A stretch of 64,000 nucleotides of DNA from Micromonospora echinospora (GTDB taxonomy: Bacteria; Actinomycetota; Actinomycetes; Mycobacteriales; Micromonosporaceae), in NCBI RefSeq assembly GCF_900091495.1, contig NZ_LT607413.1:1364001-1428000 (forward strand), written 5' to 3'. The notes beneath the pieces were generated by a model. That model saw nothing but the letters and a program-made list of their open reading frames with translations. It was not told where the DNA came from and searched no databases. The position numbers and the translations under genes were made by a program. Numbering within the stretch: the first letter of the stretch is position 1; each line of letters starts with the position of its first letter. Shown piece after piece: positions 27,501 to 38,766 of the stretch.

Positions 27501-27956
27501 TCAGAGCAGCAGCCGGGCGTCCTGCCAGGCCTTGTGCTCCTCCTCGGTGCCGACCTTGCCGTACATGCCGACCATCAGCAGGACCAGGCCGAGGAGCATG
27601 GTCACGACCACGGTGGCGATGCTGAAGTTGAAGATGTTGACGTCGGTCTGGAGGAAGGCCAGCTCGAAGAGGCTGAGCGCCATCAGTCCGTACGCCGTCC
27701 ACTGGTTGATCGCGACGTCGCGGTTACGGCCGAGGGCGGTGCCGGCCAGCACGACAGCGCCGATCACGATGGCGAGGAGGGAGAATCCGAGATTCGCCCC
27801 CTGGCCGAGGACCTTGGTGTCATCCTGGGCGAAGAGCTCGTCGCCCATGGTGGTGACGACGCCGAGGACACCGAAGACCACCAGGTACAGACCGGTCAGC
27901 CCGCCGATCGCCCGGTAGATCGGCCGCGCGGGGTGGTTGACGGGGGTGTGGGCCAT
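27501..27956 (-). CDS. DUF4383 membrane protein, copy 2
   Basis: 151 residues from the ATG at 27956. It starts with MAHTPVNHPARPIYRAIGGL and has four predicted membrane helices; the conserved motif QTDVNIFNFSIATVVVTMLL matches copy 1. The two copies lie 97 bp apart on the same strand and have diverged considerably, so the duplication is not recent. No partner genes suggest a role. Confidence 0.85.
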   Translation of the reverse strand: MAHTPVNHPARPIYRAIGGLTGLYLVVFGVLGVVTTMGDELFAQDDTKVLGQGANLGFSLLAIVIGAVVLAGTALGRNRDVAINQWTAYGLMALSLFELAFLQTDVNIFNFSIATVVVTMLLGLVLLMVGMYGKVGTEEEHKAWQDARLLL

Positions 27957-28069
27957 GTCTGAGTCTCCAACGCCGGTTGGTTGAGGGGTTCGCGAATGAT
28001 TCTCCCGCATACGGTGTGGTGACGCCGCAACGGACCCCGGCTTTGTGACGGCGGGCGACCCGTCAGGGG

Positions 28070-29869
<1,800 letters not shown>

Positions 29870-30034
29870 TCCCCCACCCTCCATGATCAAGGCGCCCCGG
29901 TGCCGGGGCACCTCGGGACGCCAGGCCCCAAGCGTAGCCGCCCGGACCGCCGCGCCCCGACACGAGATCGACTCCGCCCCGGGGACGGGGCGGCGGGCCG
30001 GTGACGAAGGTGTCGACGGCGTCCCGGCCGGGCG

Positions 30035-30985
30035 TCAGCAGACGCGCGCGCCGGCGACCGGGCCGTGGGCGGGACGCGCCTGGCGGCACACCCCGGCGGC
30101 GGTCAGCTCCCCGGCCACCCGTTCCGCGTCGTCGGCGTCCCTGGTCAGGAAGACGCAGGTGGGGCCGGAGCCGGAGACGATGCCGGCGAGCGCGCCGGCC
30201 GCCGCCCCGGCCCGGAGCGTGGCGGCCAGCGTCGGCCGCATGGACAGGGCGGCGGCCTGGAGGTCGTTGCCGAGCACGGCGGCGAGCACGGCCGGGTCCC
30301 GCTGGCGCAGGGCGGCGAGGAGCGCGTCGGTGCTGCCGATCGGCGCGGGCGCGTCGCCGGTGTCGCGGAGCCGGTCGAGTTCCCGGTACGCCTCGGGGGT
30401 GGAGAGGCCGCCGTCGGCGATCGCCACCACCCAGTGCCAGGAGGTGGGGCGGACCAGGACGGGGCTGACCGCCTCACCCCGGCCGGTGCCCAGCGCCGTG
30501 CCACCGTGGACGAGGAACGGCACGTCGGAGCCGAGGCCGGCGGCGATCGCGGCGAGGTCGTCGCGGGACAGGCCGGTACCCCAGAGCGCGTCGCAGGCCA
30601 CCAGGGTCGCCGCCGCGTCGGCACTCCCCCCGGCCAGCCCGCCCGCGAGCGGGATCTGCTTGCGCAGGTGCAGCCGGGCGTGGGCGGGACGGCCGGTCTG
30701 CGCGGCCAGCGCCCGAGCCGCCCGGATCACCAGGTTGGAGTCGTCCAGAGCCAGCTCACCGGCGCCCTCGCCCTCCATGGTGAGGGTGAGGGTGTCCCCC
30801 CGACGGGCGGTCAGCTCGTCGTGGATCGAGATGGCGTGGTAGACGGTGTTCAGCTCGTGGTAGCCGTCGGCCCGGAGCGGGCCGACCCCGAGATGCAGGT
30901 TGATTTTGGCGGGTACCCGGACCCGGACCGGGCCGCTGGCCCCCCGCTGCTGGTCGTCCTCGTCCGGTCGCCACGCCCCGGTCAC
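30035..30985 (-). CDS. ispE: 4-diphosphocytidyl-2-C-methyl-D-erythritol kinase
   Basis: A 316-residue GHMP kinase of the non-mevalonate isoprenoid pathway. Motifs are VRVPAKINLHLGVGPLRADGYHE at the N-terminus (positions 21-43), the ATP-binding PLAGGLAGGSADAAATL loop and the C-terminal SGSGPTCVF. The GTG at 30985 is used; there is a ~20-residue acidic leader before the conserved core. It follows ksgA by 147 bp, the same order as in mycobacteria. A short open frame in that gap (about 20 residues before the ispE start) may encode a tiny peptide but has no clear start. Confidence 0.95.
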   Translation of the reverse strand: MTGAWRPDEDDQQRGASGPVRVRVPAKINLHLGVGPLRADGYHELNTVYHAISIHDELTARRGDTLTLTMEGEGAGELALDDSNLVIRAARALAAQTGRPAHARLHLRKQIPLAGGLAGGSADAAATLVACDALWGTGLSRDDLAAIAAGLGSDVPFLVHGGTALGTGRGEAVSPVLVRPTSWHWVVAIADGGLSTPEAYRELDRLRDTGDAPAPIGSTDALLAALRQRDPAVLAAVLGNDLQAAALSMRPTLAATLRAGAAAGALAGIVSGSGPTCVFLTRDADDAERVAGELTAAGVCRQARPAHGPVAGARVC

Positions 30986-31132
30986 CGGGTGACGTCCCGG
31001 ACGCGCAGGCGGTTGTCGAACGGCTTCTCCACGATCAGCTCCTCGGCGAAGTCTCCCGGCCGGCTCGTGGCGGCCGTCGACCAGGTCGTCGGTACCCGAG
31101 TCCTCCTGGCGGAGGCGGACTCGCGCGTCAGC

Positions 31133-32005
31133 CTACTGTGCGGGCGACGTACCGGCGGGAGCCGACGCGGCGATCGCGGCGAACTGCTCGACGGTCAGCT
31201 GCTCCCCCCGCGCGCCAGGGTCCACGCCGGCCGCAGTGAGCGCCGCCTCGGCCCGGTCCGCGCCCTGCGCCCAGCCGGCCAACGCGGCCCGCAGCGTCTT
31301 GCGGCGCTGCGCGAACGCCGCGTCCACCACGGCGAAGACCCGCGTCCGGGACACGTCGGACCGGGGCGGCTCGCGCCGGGTGAAGGCGACCAGCCCCGAG
31401 TCGACGTTCGGGACCGGCCAGAACACGTTCGGCGGGACCCGGCCGGCCGACCGGGCGGACGCGTACCAGGCGAGCTTCACCGAGGGGATGCCGTACACCC
31501 GGGAACCGGGGCCGGCCACCAGCCGGTCGGCGACCTCCTTCTGCACCATGACCAGGCCGCTACGGAGGCTGGGCAGTTCGGCGAGGAGGTGCAGCACCAC
31601 CGGCACCGCGACGTTGTATGGCAGGTTGGCCACCAGCGCGGTCGGCGCCGGGTCGGCCAGTTCGGCGGCGGTGACCCGCAGCGCGTCCGCGCGGTGCACG
31701 GTCAGCCGGGCGGCGTCCGGGCCGGCGAACCGGGCGGCGGTCTCCGGCAGTGCCCCGGCCAGCGTCGGATCGATCTCCACGGCGTGCACGTGCGCGGCGG
31801 CCGGCAGCAGCCCGAGGGTGAGCGACCCGAGCCCGGGGCCGACCTCCAGGGCCACGTCGTCCGGGGTCAGCCCGGCGGCGGTGACGATCCTGCGCACCGT
31901 GTTCGGGTCGTGCACGAAGTTCTGGCCGAGCTTCTTGGTCGGTGCCACGCCCAGTCGGGCGGCCAGATCCCGGATCTCCGCCGGGCCGAGCAGGTCTGCG
32001 GCCAT
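31133..32005 (-). CDS. rsmA: 16S rRNA dimethyladenosine methyltransferase
   Basis: 290 residues (KsgA). It dimethylates two adjacent adenines near the 3' end of 16S rRNA during 30S maturation. The N-terminal signature [20 protein letters not shown], the SAM-binding [15 protein letters not shown] and the catalytic [12 protein letters not shown] motif (NLPY) are all present. The start ATG at 32005 immediately precedes the conserved segment. tatD lies upstream; the rpfB gene found between tatD and ksgA in mycobacteria is absent and replaced by a ~200-bp gap with a long hairpin. Confidence 0.95.
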   Translation of the reverse strand: MAADLLGPAEIRDLAARLGVAPTKKLGQNFVHDPNTVRRIVTAAGLTPDDVALEVGPGLGSLTLGLLPAAAHVHAVEIDPTLAGALPETAARFAGPDAARLTVHRADALRVTAAELADPAPTALVANLPYNVAVPVVLHLLAELPSLRSGLVMVQKEVADRLVAGPGSRVYGIPSVKLAWYASARSAGRVPPNVFWPVPNVDSGLVAFTRREPPRSDVSRTRVFAVVDAAFAQRRKTLRAALAGWAQGADRAEAALTAAGVDPGARGEQLTVEQFAAIAASAPAGTSPAQ

Positions 32006-32114
32006 GGCCCCACACCCTACGTCGGCCGCCGCCCACCCTCCGCCGGGGTGCCGGGGTGCCGGCCTGCCGCGCTGCCGGGCCGGGGTGGTAGCTGGGGTTG
32101 CGGCTGGGGTGGTA

Positions 32115-32160
32115 GCAGGGGTCCCCTGTTACCGCTTTTTGTCGAACAAGGGGCCCCTGC
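32115..32160. terminator. Long hairpin downstream of tatD; dispersed repeat copy 2
   Basis: GCAGGGGTCCCCTGTT (32115-32130) pairs with AACAAGGGGCCCCTGC (32145-32160) with one wobble and one mismatch; loop ACCGCTTTTTGTCG. The left flank GGTGGTA and the loop resemble those of the copies at 17995 and 40500. It lies 48 bp past the tatD stop. Confidence 0.7.
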
Positions 32161-32208
32161 AGGCAGCCCAGCCGCCCGCGCCGCCCCGCGACCCCCCGCC
32201 CCGCGACC

Positions 32209-33096
32209 TCACCGCCACGGGCCGAAGACCCGCTCCCCGTTCGCCGACAGGTGCGCGCACAGTTCGGCCAGGTCGGTGCCGGTGGTGGCGGCCAGCGCAC
32301 GGACGGTCAGCGGCACCAGGTAGGAGGCGTTGGGCCGGCCCCGGTGCGGCATCGGGGTGAGGTACGGCGCGTCGGTCTCCACCAGCATCTGCTCCGGCGG
32401 GGTCGACGCGGCGGCCTCCCGCAGCGCCTGGGCGCTGGCGAAGGTGACCGTGCCGGCGAAGCTGAGCAGGTATCCCCGGCGGACGCACTCGGCGGCGAAC
32501 TCGGCGTCGCCGGAGAAGCAGTGCAGGACGACGGTGTCCGGCGCGCCCTCGTCGTCGAGGACGCGCAGCACGTCGGCGTGCGCGTCCCGGTCGTGGATGA
32601 CCAGGGGCTTGGCGTACCGCTTGGCGATGGCGACGTGCGCCCGGAAGCTCTCCTCCTGCGCGGCGCGCCCCTCCTCCCCGGTCCGGAAGAAGTCCAGCCC
32701 GGTCTCGCCGATGCCGCGCACCCGGTCCCGGGCGGCGAGCGCCTCGATCCGGCGCAACGCCTCGTCCAGGTCGGCCAGCCGGGGGGCTTCGTTGGGGTGC
32801 AGGGCGACGGTGGCGACCACCGCCGGGTAGCGGTCAGCGACGTCGGCCCCCCAACCGGAGGAGTCGACGTCCACGCCGACCTGGACCATCCGGTCGACAC
32901 CCACCCCGGCGGCCACCTCGATCGCCGCCGCGACCGGGTCGTCGGCGGGGCCGCCGGGCGTACCGGCTTCACTGACGGTGATGTCGAGGTGGGTGTGGCT
33001 GTCCGGAACGGGGTGGGGGAGCCGCTCCGGGGCGGGCGGGAACTCCCCGGCCCGACGGGCGGCACGCTGGCGGCGGGATTCGGTCGGCTCACTCAT
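32209..33096 (-). CDS. tatD: TatD-family metal-dependent hydrolase
   Basis: 295 residues. The metal-binding motif DSHTHLD is at about 32-38, ALHPNEAP, GETGLDF, HDRDAH and the final ETDAPYL supply the other ligands of the TatD DNase/amidohydrolase fold. The N-terminal ~30 residues are an extra basic tail. TatD proteins are 3'-5' exonucleases acting in DNA repair, despite their name. The gene is upstream of ksgA-ispE and just downstream of metG in gene order, as in mycobacteria; here an unrelated divergent block (33192-35419) intervenes. Confidence 0.92.
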   Translation of the reverse strand: MSEPTESRRQRAARRAGEFPPAPERLPHPVPDSHTHLDITVSEAGTPGGPADDPVAAAIEVAAGVGVDRMVQVGVDVDSSGWGADVADRYPAVVATVALHPNEAPRLADLDEALRRIEALAARDRVRGIGETGLDFFRTGEEGRAAQEESFRAHVAIAKRYAKPLVIHDRDAHADVLRVLDDEGAPDTVVLHCFSGDAEFAAECVRRGYLLSFAGTVTFASAQALREAAASTPPEQMLVETDAPYLTPMPHRGRPNASYLVPLTVRALAATTGTDLAELCAHLSANGERVFGPWR

Positions 33097-33191
33097 CGCC
33101 GATGAGCATCACACACCACCCGCGCCCGCCGTATCCGACCGGCAATCCGTTGTTCATCCCTGCGGTACCCAGGGCGTTTACCGTTCGGCCG

Positions 33192-34433
33192 GTGAGTGTC
33201 CCCACCCAGCTCGGCGACGCCGCCCCGCCACGCGTCGGGCCGCGCGTGACGTACCGGGGGACGGCGTACCCGGCGGAGGTGGTCGCCCGGGGCGCCGCGT
33301 ACGAGATCTTCAGCGGGGTGGAGTTGCCCGGCTTCGATTGGGCGCCCCGCCCCGGCGCTCCCCTGCCGTGGCGACGCTTCGTCCACGCGACCGAGGTGAC
33401 CGCCGTGCAGGACGGACCGGGGCCGGCGGACGAGGAACCGGACGCGCCCCTGCTGGTGCCGTTGCACCGGGACCGGACCTGGTCGCAGGTGCAGGAGCTC
33501 ACCCAGCAGCCGTCCGCCGCCGGGGACCCGGTGCTCGCCACGCTGCGCGCCTCGGCCGTGGTGCGTCGGGGCACCCGGATGGTGAAGGTGCTCTCCGCCC
33601 GTCAGCTCGCCGGGTACGTACGGGGCCTGCTGCCGCACGGCTTCTGCCACCGGGAGCACGACGTGGCGCACCTGCGTACCCCGTCGGCGCTGGCGGTGCT
33701 GCGCACCGACGGCGGTACCGCCCAGGACGTGGTGTACGCGTTGCGCTGGCGGGCCGTCGACCCCACCGACTACGACTCGCCCACCGGTGCGGCGCACCGG
33801 GGACTGGTGGAGCTGGCGGCCGGCGACCGGGTCGGCGCGGCGGTGCTCGGTACCGGGTTCGCGCCGAGCAGCACGCAGGTGGTCCCGGAGTTCGTCACCC
33901 GCGACTTCGCCGACCTGCCGATGCCGGCGAACGCCACCCTGGTCGCCTACCCGGCGGAGGGGGTCGAGGTGGTGCTCTACGCGTACCAGGCGGAGCAGCG
34001 GGGCTGGCTGCGGATGGTCGGGCCGCGCTGGCGGCACCTGCTCGCCGCAGTGCCCGGGATCTCCGCCGAACAGGAGTACGTGCCGATCGCCGAGCCGGCC
34101 GCGTCGACCCGGCTGGTCGGCGGCTACGCGGGCAACGAGTACGAGGCGGTGGCCGACCTGCCCGGCGGGTTCCGGGTGCAGGCGTTGACCCGGACCGCCC
34201 GTTACCCGGTGGAGTCGGTCGCCCGGCGGCTGCGGTACGCCCGCTGGCGCGACGTGGACTGCGTGGTGCTGCGGGAGGAGACGGGCTGGCTGCGGCTTCG
34301 GCTGTGCCGGCCGGGACCGGAGGCGGCGGCGGCCACCGGCGCGCAGTGCCACGAGCGGGGCGTCTACGAGACCTGGGCCCCGGCCACCGACGTCACCGAC
34401 GACCGGATCGTCGACCTGCCGTATCCGCTCTGA
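33192..34433 (+). CDS. Hypothetical protein, divergent from tatD
   Basis: About 413 residues from the GTG at 33192; an ATG at 33102 would leave only 5 bp to the divergent tatD start, so the later start is preferred although neither has a clear ribosome binding site. No signal peptide or membrane segment. The composition is that of a folded alpha/beta protein with recurring LVAYPAEGVEVVLYAYQAEQ and RLVGGYAGNEYEAVADLPGG segments, which hint at repeated small beta domains. I do not recognise the family. Its neighbour downstream is an alpha/beta hydrolase 134 bp away. Confidence 0.7.
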   Translation: MSVPTQLGDAAPPRVGPRVTYRGTAYPAEVVARGAAYEIFSGVELPGFDWAPRPGAPLPWRRFVHATEVTAVQDGPGPADEEPDAPLLVPLHRDRTWSQVQELTQQPSAAGDPVLATLRASAVVRRGTRMVKVLSARQLAGYVRGLLPHGFCHREHDVAHLRTPSALAVLRTDGGTAQDVVYALRWRAVDPTDYDSPTGAAHRGLVELAAGDRVGAAVLGTGFAPSSTQVVPEFVTRDFADLPMPANATLVAYPAEGVEVVLYAYQAEQRGWLRMVGPRWRHLLAAVPGISAEQEYVPIAEPAASTRLVGGYAGNEYEAVADLPGGFRVQALTRTARYPVESVARRLRYARWRDVDCVVLREETGWLRLRLCRPGPEAAAATGAQCHERGVYETWAPATDVTDDRIVDLPYPL

Positions 34434-34567
34434 GAATTCGGCGGAAGCTTTCGCCGGGAGCGCCGGAAGCCTTCGGCGGAAGCGCCGGAAGCGCCGACCG
34501 GGCGGGCATAACCCCGCGCGGTACGGGAAGACGCCGACGTCGGACCGTCACGTCTCGGGGAGGCCGC

Positions 34568-35419
34568 ATGCCCTTCATCACCGTCGGCTCGGAGAACTCC
34601 GGGCCCATCGACATCTACTTCGAGGACCACGGCGCCGGGCGACCGGTGGTGCTCATCCACGGCTTCCCGTTCAACGGCGCGACCTGGGAGAAGCAGACCC
34701 TCGCCCTGCTGAACGCCGGCTACCGCGTCATCACGTACGACCGGCGGGGTTTCGGCAACTCCGGCCAGCCCACCTTCGGGTACGACTACGACACGTTCGC
34801 GGCCGACCTGAAGATGCTGATGGACCAGCTCGACCTGCGCGACGCGGTGCTGGTGGGGCACTCGATGGGCACCGGCGAGGTCACCCGCTACCTCGGCGCG
34901 TACGGGTCGGAGCGGGTGAGCCGGGCGGTGCTGCTGGCCCCGCTCGCGCCGTTCCTGCTGAAGACGCCGGACAACCCCGAGGGCGTCGAGCAGAAGCTCT
35001 TCGACGGCTTCAAGCAGGCGATCATGGCCGACCGGTTCGCCTTCCTGACCAGCTTCTGCGACAACTTCTTCAACTACAAGCAGAACAAGGGCCGGCTGGT
35101 CAGCGAGGAGGCGTACCGGGCGCACTGGCACATCGGCGCGCAGGCGTCGGCGAAGGGGACCCTGGACTGCGTGGACGCCTGGCTGACCGACTTCCGCGCC
35201 GACCTGCCCCGGATCGACGTACCGGTGCTGATCGTGCAGGGCGACGCGGACGCCGTGCTGCCGTTCCCGGCCACCGGCCAGCGGCTGGCGCCGATGCTGC
35301 CGGACAGCAACCTGATCACGTTGCGCGGCGCGCCGCACGGTATCCCGTGGACCAACGCCGACGAGGTCAACCGAGCCATGATCGAATTCATCGGCACGCG
35401 GGCCATGGCCCACGCCTGA
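34568..35419 (+). CDS. Alpha/beta hydrolase (non-heme chloroperoxidase-like)
   Basis: 283 residues from the ATG at 34568 (GGGAGG upstream). The oxyanion motif is VVLIHGFPFNGATWE, the nucleophile elbow VGHSMGTGE, the acid QGDADAVLPF and the catalytic His APHGIPW. This pattern, including RRGFGNSGQP, is typical of the esterases annotated as cofactor-free haloperoxidases, which are perhydrolase/esterase enzymes in vitro. The physiological substrate is unknown. A perfect terminator follows between it and the convergent metG. Confidence 0.92.
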   Translation: MPFITVGSENSGPIDIYFEDHGAGRPVVLIHGFPFNGATWEKQTLALLNAGYRVITYDRRGFGNSGQPTFGYDYDTFAADLKMLMDQLDLRDAVLVGHSMGTGEVTRYLGAYGSERVSRAVLLAPLAPFLLKTPDNPEGVEQKLFDGFKQAIMADRFAFLTSFCDNFFNYKQNKGRLVSEEAYRAHWHIGAQASAKGTLDCVDAWLTDFRADLPRIDVPVLIVQGDADAVLPFPATGQRLAPMLPDSNLITLRGAPHGIPWTNADEVNRAMIEFIGTRAMAHA

Positions 35420-35477
35420 CCCGACCGTCCACCTGACCGGCATCCGGATCCGGCGTCCGGCGGTCGGCGGTCGGGGT

Positions 35478-35504
35478 GCCCCCGGGGCCAGCGGCCCCGG
35501 GGGC
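35478..35504. terminator. Bidirectional terminator between hydrolase gene and metG
   Basis: GCCCCCGGGGCC (35478-35489) and GGCCCCGGGGGC (35493-35504) form a perfect 12-bp stem with a 3-nt loop between two convergent genes. Confidence 0.8.
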
Positions 35505-35513
35505 GTTCGGCGG

Positions 35514-37316
35514 TCAGCCGCCGAGGCGGGCCAGTTCCTCGTCGACGATCGACGGGTCGAGCTTGCGGAAGACCGGCTTCGGCGCGGCCAACGGCCGGCC
35601 CACCTCCAGCGGTACGGACGCCCAGCGCGTGCCCTGCGTGTAGTCACCGGTCAGCACCGGGTACCCCGGTCCGCCGTCGAGGTCCTCGACCTCGACGATG
35701 GACGGCATCGGCGCGTGCACCCCGGTGCCGCCGAGCAGTTCGTGCACCTTCTGCGCGGAGTGTGGCAGGAAGGGGGTGAGCAGCGTGTTGGCGTCGCTGA
35801 CCACCTGGAGGGCGACGTGCAGGACGGTGCCCATCCGGGGCTTCTCGTCCTCCCCCTTGAGCTTCCACGGGGCCTGGTCGGAGAGGTACCGGTTGGCCTC
35901 GGCGACCACTCTCATCGCCTCGCCGATGGCCTGCTTCTGCCGGTGCCGGGCGATCAGGTCGCCGACCGTGTCGAACCCGGCGCGGGCCACCGCGAGCAGC
36001 GCCTCGTCGGCCTCGGTGAGCCCGGCCGGGTCGATCGGCGGGACGGCGCCGAAGTTCTTCGCCGCCATCGAGATGGACCGGTTGACCAGGTTGCCCCAGC
36101 CGGCGACCAGCTCGTCGTTGTTACGGCGGAGGAACTCGGCCCAGGTGAAGTCGGTGTCGTTGCTCTCCGGGCCGGCGACGGCGATGAAGTAACGCAGCGC
36201 GTCCGCGTCGTACCGTTCGAGGAAGTCCCGGACGTAGATCACCACCCGGCGGGACGAGGAGAACTTCCGCCCCTCCATGGTCAGGAACTCGCTGGAGACG
36301 ACCTCGGTGGGCAGGTTGAGCCGCCCCAGCGCGCCCGGTTCGCCGTCCTTCGCCCCGTCCCCTGAGTAGCCGGAGAGCAGCGCCGGCCAGATCACCGAGT
36401 GGAAGACGATGTTGTCCTTGCCCATGAAGTAGTAGGCCCGGGCGTCCTTCCCCTCGGCGTCGGTGGACCACCACTTCCGCCACGCCTCGGGGTCGCCGGA
36501 GCGGCGGGCCCACTCGATGGAGGCGGAGAGGTAGCCGATGACCGCGTCGAACCAGACGTAGATGCGCTTGTCGGGACGGTCCCGCCAGCCGTCGAGCGGG
36601 ATCGGCACGCCCCACTCCAGGTCCCGGGTGATGGCCCGGGGCTGGAGGTCGTCGAGCAGGTTCCGGGAGAACCGCAGCACGTTGGGCCGCCAGCCCTCCC
36701 GGGTGTCCAGCCACCGTCGGAGCACGTCGGCGAGGGCCGGCAGGTCGAGGAAGAAGTGCTCGGTCTCGACGAACTGCGGGGTCTCGCCGTTGATCTTCGA
36801 CTTCGGGTTGATCAGGTCCACCGGGTCGAGTTGGTTGCCGCAGTTGTCGCACTGGTCGCCCCGGGCGCTGTCGTACCCGCAGATCGGGCAGGTGCCCTCG
36901 ATGTACCGGTCAGGCAGGGTCCGGCCGGTGGACGGAGAGATCGCCCCCATCGTCACCTTCGGGACGATGTACCCGTTGCGGTACATCCCCTCGAAGAGGT
37001 CCTGCACCACCGCGTAGTGGTTGCGGGTGGTGGTCCGGGTAAAGAGGTCGTATGACAGTCCGAGGCCGTGCAGGTCCTCGACGATCACCCGGTTGTACCG
37101 GTCGGCGAGGTCACGGGCGGTGACCCCCTCCGCGTCGGCCTGCACCTGGATCGGGGTGCCGTGCTCGTCGGTGCCGGAGACCATGAGCACGTCGTGGCCG
37201 GCCATCCGCATGTACCGGGCGAAGACGTCGGAGGGGACGCCGAAACCGGAGACGTGGCCGATGTGGCGCGGGCCGTTGGCGTACGGCCAGGCTACCGCCG
37301 CAAGTACGTGACTCAT
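35514..37316 (-). CDS. metG: Methionyl-tRNA synthetase
   Basis: 600 residues from the ATG at 37316; upstream in-frame sequence is low-complexity and not conserved. The HIGH motif is exact at 18-21 ([14 protein letters not shown]). The zinc knuckle is [18 protein letters not shown], and the KMSKS loop appears in the [11 protein letters not shown] form. The C-terminal anticodon-binding domain includes [13 protein letters not shown]. It is of the MetG1 type with one knuckle and lacks the C-terminal EMAP-like tRNA-binding domain. No strong ribosome binding site is seen. Confidence 0.95.
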   Translation of the reverse strand: MSHVLAAVAWPYANGPRHIGHVSGFGVPSDVFARYMRMAGHDVLMVSGTDEHGTPIQVQADAEGVTARDLADRYNRVIVEDLHGLGLSYDLFTRTTTRNHYAVVQDLFEGMYRNGYIVPKVTMGAISPSTGRTLPDRYIEGTCPICGYDSARGDQCDNCGNQLDPVDLINPKSKINGETPQFVETEHFFLDLPALADVLRRWLDTREGWRPNVLRFSRNLLDDLQPRAITRDLEWGVPIPLDGWRDRPDKRIYVWFDAVIGYLSASIEWARRSGDPEAWRKWWSTDAEGKDARAYYFMGKDNIVFHSVIWPALLSGYSGDGAKDGEPGALGRLNLPTEVVSSEFLTMEGRKFSSSRRVVIYVRDFLERYDADALRYFIAVAGPESNDTDFTWAEFLRRNNDELVAGWGNLVNRSISMAAKNFGAVPPIDPAGLTEADEALLAVARAGFDTVGDLIARHRQKQAIGEAMRVVAEANRYLSDQAPWKLKGEDEKPRMGTVLHVALQVVSDANTLLTPFLPHSAQKVHELLGGTGVHAPMPSIVEVEDLDGGPGYPVLTGDYTQGTRWASVPLEVGRPLAAPKPVFRKLDPSIVDEELARLGG

Positions 37317-37477
37317 GACCAGCAAGCCTAGTGACCACCGGAAACCGGTCGCGAACCAATAGCCCGTCCCGGCCGGTCGACCCGTTCGCGCCAGCTGGAC
37401 GAGCGCCGCACTTCCTGTCCGCTTTGTCGTCGACACGCGGCCTGAGCTGCGTGTTCGCAGCCACCACTCGGTGTCCA

Positions 37478-38674
37478 ATGAACGTCGTGACTGGCAGAGG
37501 AGCCGCCCGCGAGCACGAGCAGCCACCCCCCGGTCGCGTCGACCGCGAGCACGGGGGACCATCCCCCGGCCGCGCCGAACCCGAACCCGGGCTGCCCACT
37601 GGCGAGCACGCCGATCACGGGGCCGACCGGGCTCCTGAAGATCGACACAGCCGCCCACCTCACGACCGACGGAGTCAGGGCGGAGGACCCCCACGGCCCC
37701 GCCCGCACCCTCCGGAGGAGCCACCGGCGGAGACGACGGCCGGCGCACCGGCGGCCACCGCCACCGGAACCGGGACAACGGGCGGACCGCACGCCACGGC
37801 CACCGGAACCGGGACGACCGGCGGGGCGCACGCCACGACCACGGCGGCCGGGACGACGACCGGTGGGGCGCACGCCACGACCACCGGAACCGGGACGACG
37901 ACCGGCGGGCCGACGCTGACCGCGGCGACCGGGGTCGAGCCCACCACCGGGGCACCGGTCGGGGCGGTGCCACACCGGGTGCCGATCCGGCAGCACCCCG
38001 GCTGGCCGCGACCGGACGCGCCGGACGAGGGCGGCGGCACCGACGGGAGCGACTTCTGGCTGCCGATCGAGGAGGTGCACTGGGACGGCACCCCGATCCG
38101 GGTCGAGCAGTCGACCGACGACGGACGCGCGGCGTCGGCCGTCCGGGACCGCGCCCGTCGCCGGACGAGACCCCGGGTGCTCCGGCAGCGGGACCCCCTC
38201 CCCGGGCTGGCCGGACTACTCGGCCTCAGCCTCCTGGTGGCCTTCTTCGCCTGGGTGAGCGCGGAACCGTTCTGGCTGGCCGTGGGGCATGGCACGACCG
38301 GCACGGTGGTGGGCGACTGCACCGGCAGCGGGTTGACCCAGCGGTGCCGGGGCACCTTCGTCGCCACCGACGGCCGGTTCGTCGCGCACGGCGTACGCGT
38401 CGGCGGGCTCGACACCGCCGGTCAGCGGACCGTGACGGCGGTGCCGGCCCGGATGACCGGGCCGGAGGGCGCCACGGCGTACGCGGACCGTGGCGGCACC
38501 CTGCACCTGCGTTGGCTGCTCGGGTTCGGCCTGGTGGCAGCGTGCGCGACCGGCATCGCCCGGGTGACCGGCACAGCCGGGTTGTCCGGCCAGCGGGCCC
38601 GCCGGTGGGCGATCACGGCGGCCGTCAGCGGACCACTGCTGGTGACCGTGGGATTCCTGGTCACCGCGTTCTGA
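37478..38674 (+). CDS. Hypothetical membrane protein with Thr/Gly repeat region
   Basis: About 398 residues from the ATG at 37478 (a GTG at 37487 is equally possible). The first ~130 residues are Pro/Arg/His-rich, then come four degenerate 13-14-residue Thr/Gly/Ala repeats. A conserved-looking globular stretch follows ([20 protein letters not shown]) and then three hydrophobic segments in the last ~170 residues ([33 protein letters not shown] and the C-terminal helix). Between the first two lies an extracytoplasmic loop with two Cys ([16 protein letters not shown]). Family unknown. It occupies the position taken by rsmI in mycobacteria. Confidence 0.65.
   Translation: MNVVTGRGAAREHEQPPPGRVDREHGGPSPGRAEPEPGLPTGEHADHGADRAPEDRHSRPPHDRRSQGGGPPRPRPHPPEEPPAETTAGAPAATATGTGTTGGPHATATGTGTTGGAHATTTAAGTTTGGAHATTTGTGTTTGGPTLTAATGVEPTTGAPVGAVPHRVPIRQHPGWPRPDAPDEGGGTDGSDFWLPIEEVHWDGTPIRVEQSTDDGRAASAVRDRARRRTRPRVLRQRDPLPGLAGLLGLSLLVAFFAWVSAEPFWLAVGHGTTGTVVGDCTGSGLTQRCRGTFVATDGRFVAHGVRVGGLDTAGQRTVTAVPARMTGPEGATAYADRGGTLHLRWLLGFGLVAACATGIARVTGTAGLSGQRARRWAITAAVSGPLLVTVGFLVTAF
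37754..37915 (+). repeat. Four in-frame tandem repeats (39/39/42/42 bp)
   Basis: Units start at 37754, 37793, 37832 and 37874, each beginning GCCAC and containing CCGGGAC. They encode variants of [14 protein letters not shown]. Lengths differ by whole codons, so the reading frame is kept, as expected for a repeat expanding inside a coding region. Confidence 0.7.
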
Positions 38675-38766
38675 ACCGTCCTCGGCCACCGGAAACCTCA
38701 TCGACAGGCTTCCCGGTAATGGAGACAAGGCCTCCACACGGCACCCACGCGGCCTACGATTCCGTC

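Noticed and set aside
30986..31132. Short open frame ending EELIVEKPFDNRLRVRDVTR just before ispE
   Set aside because: It looks protein-like, but I find no start codon with a ribosome binding site and no family, so it was not listed as a gene.
37317..37973. Extended N-terminus of MetG
   Set aside because: The extra 219 codons are low-complexity and antisense to the neighbouring repeat gene; the HIGH motif sits at the normal distance from the ATG at 37316.
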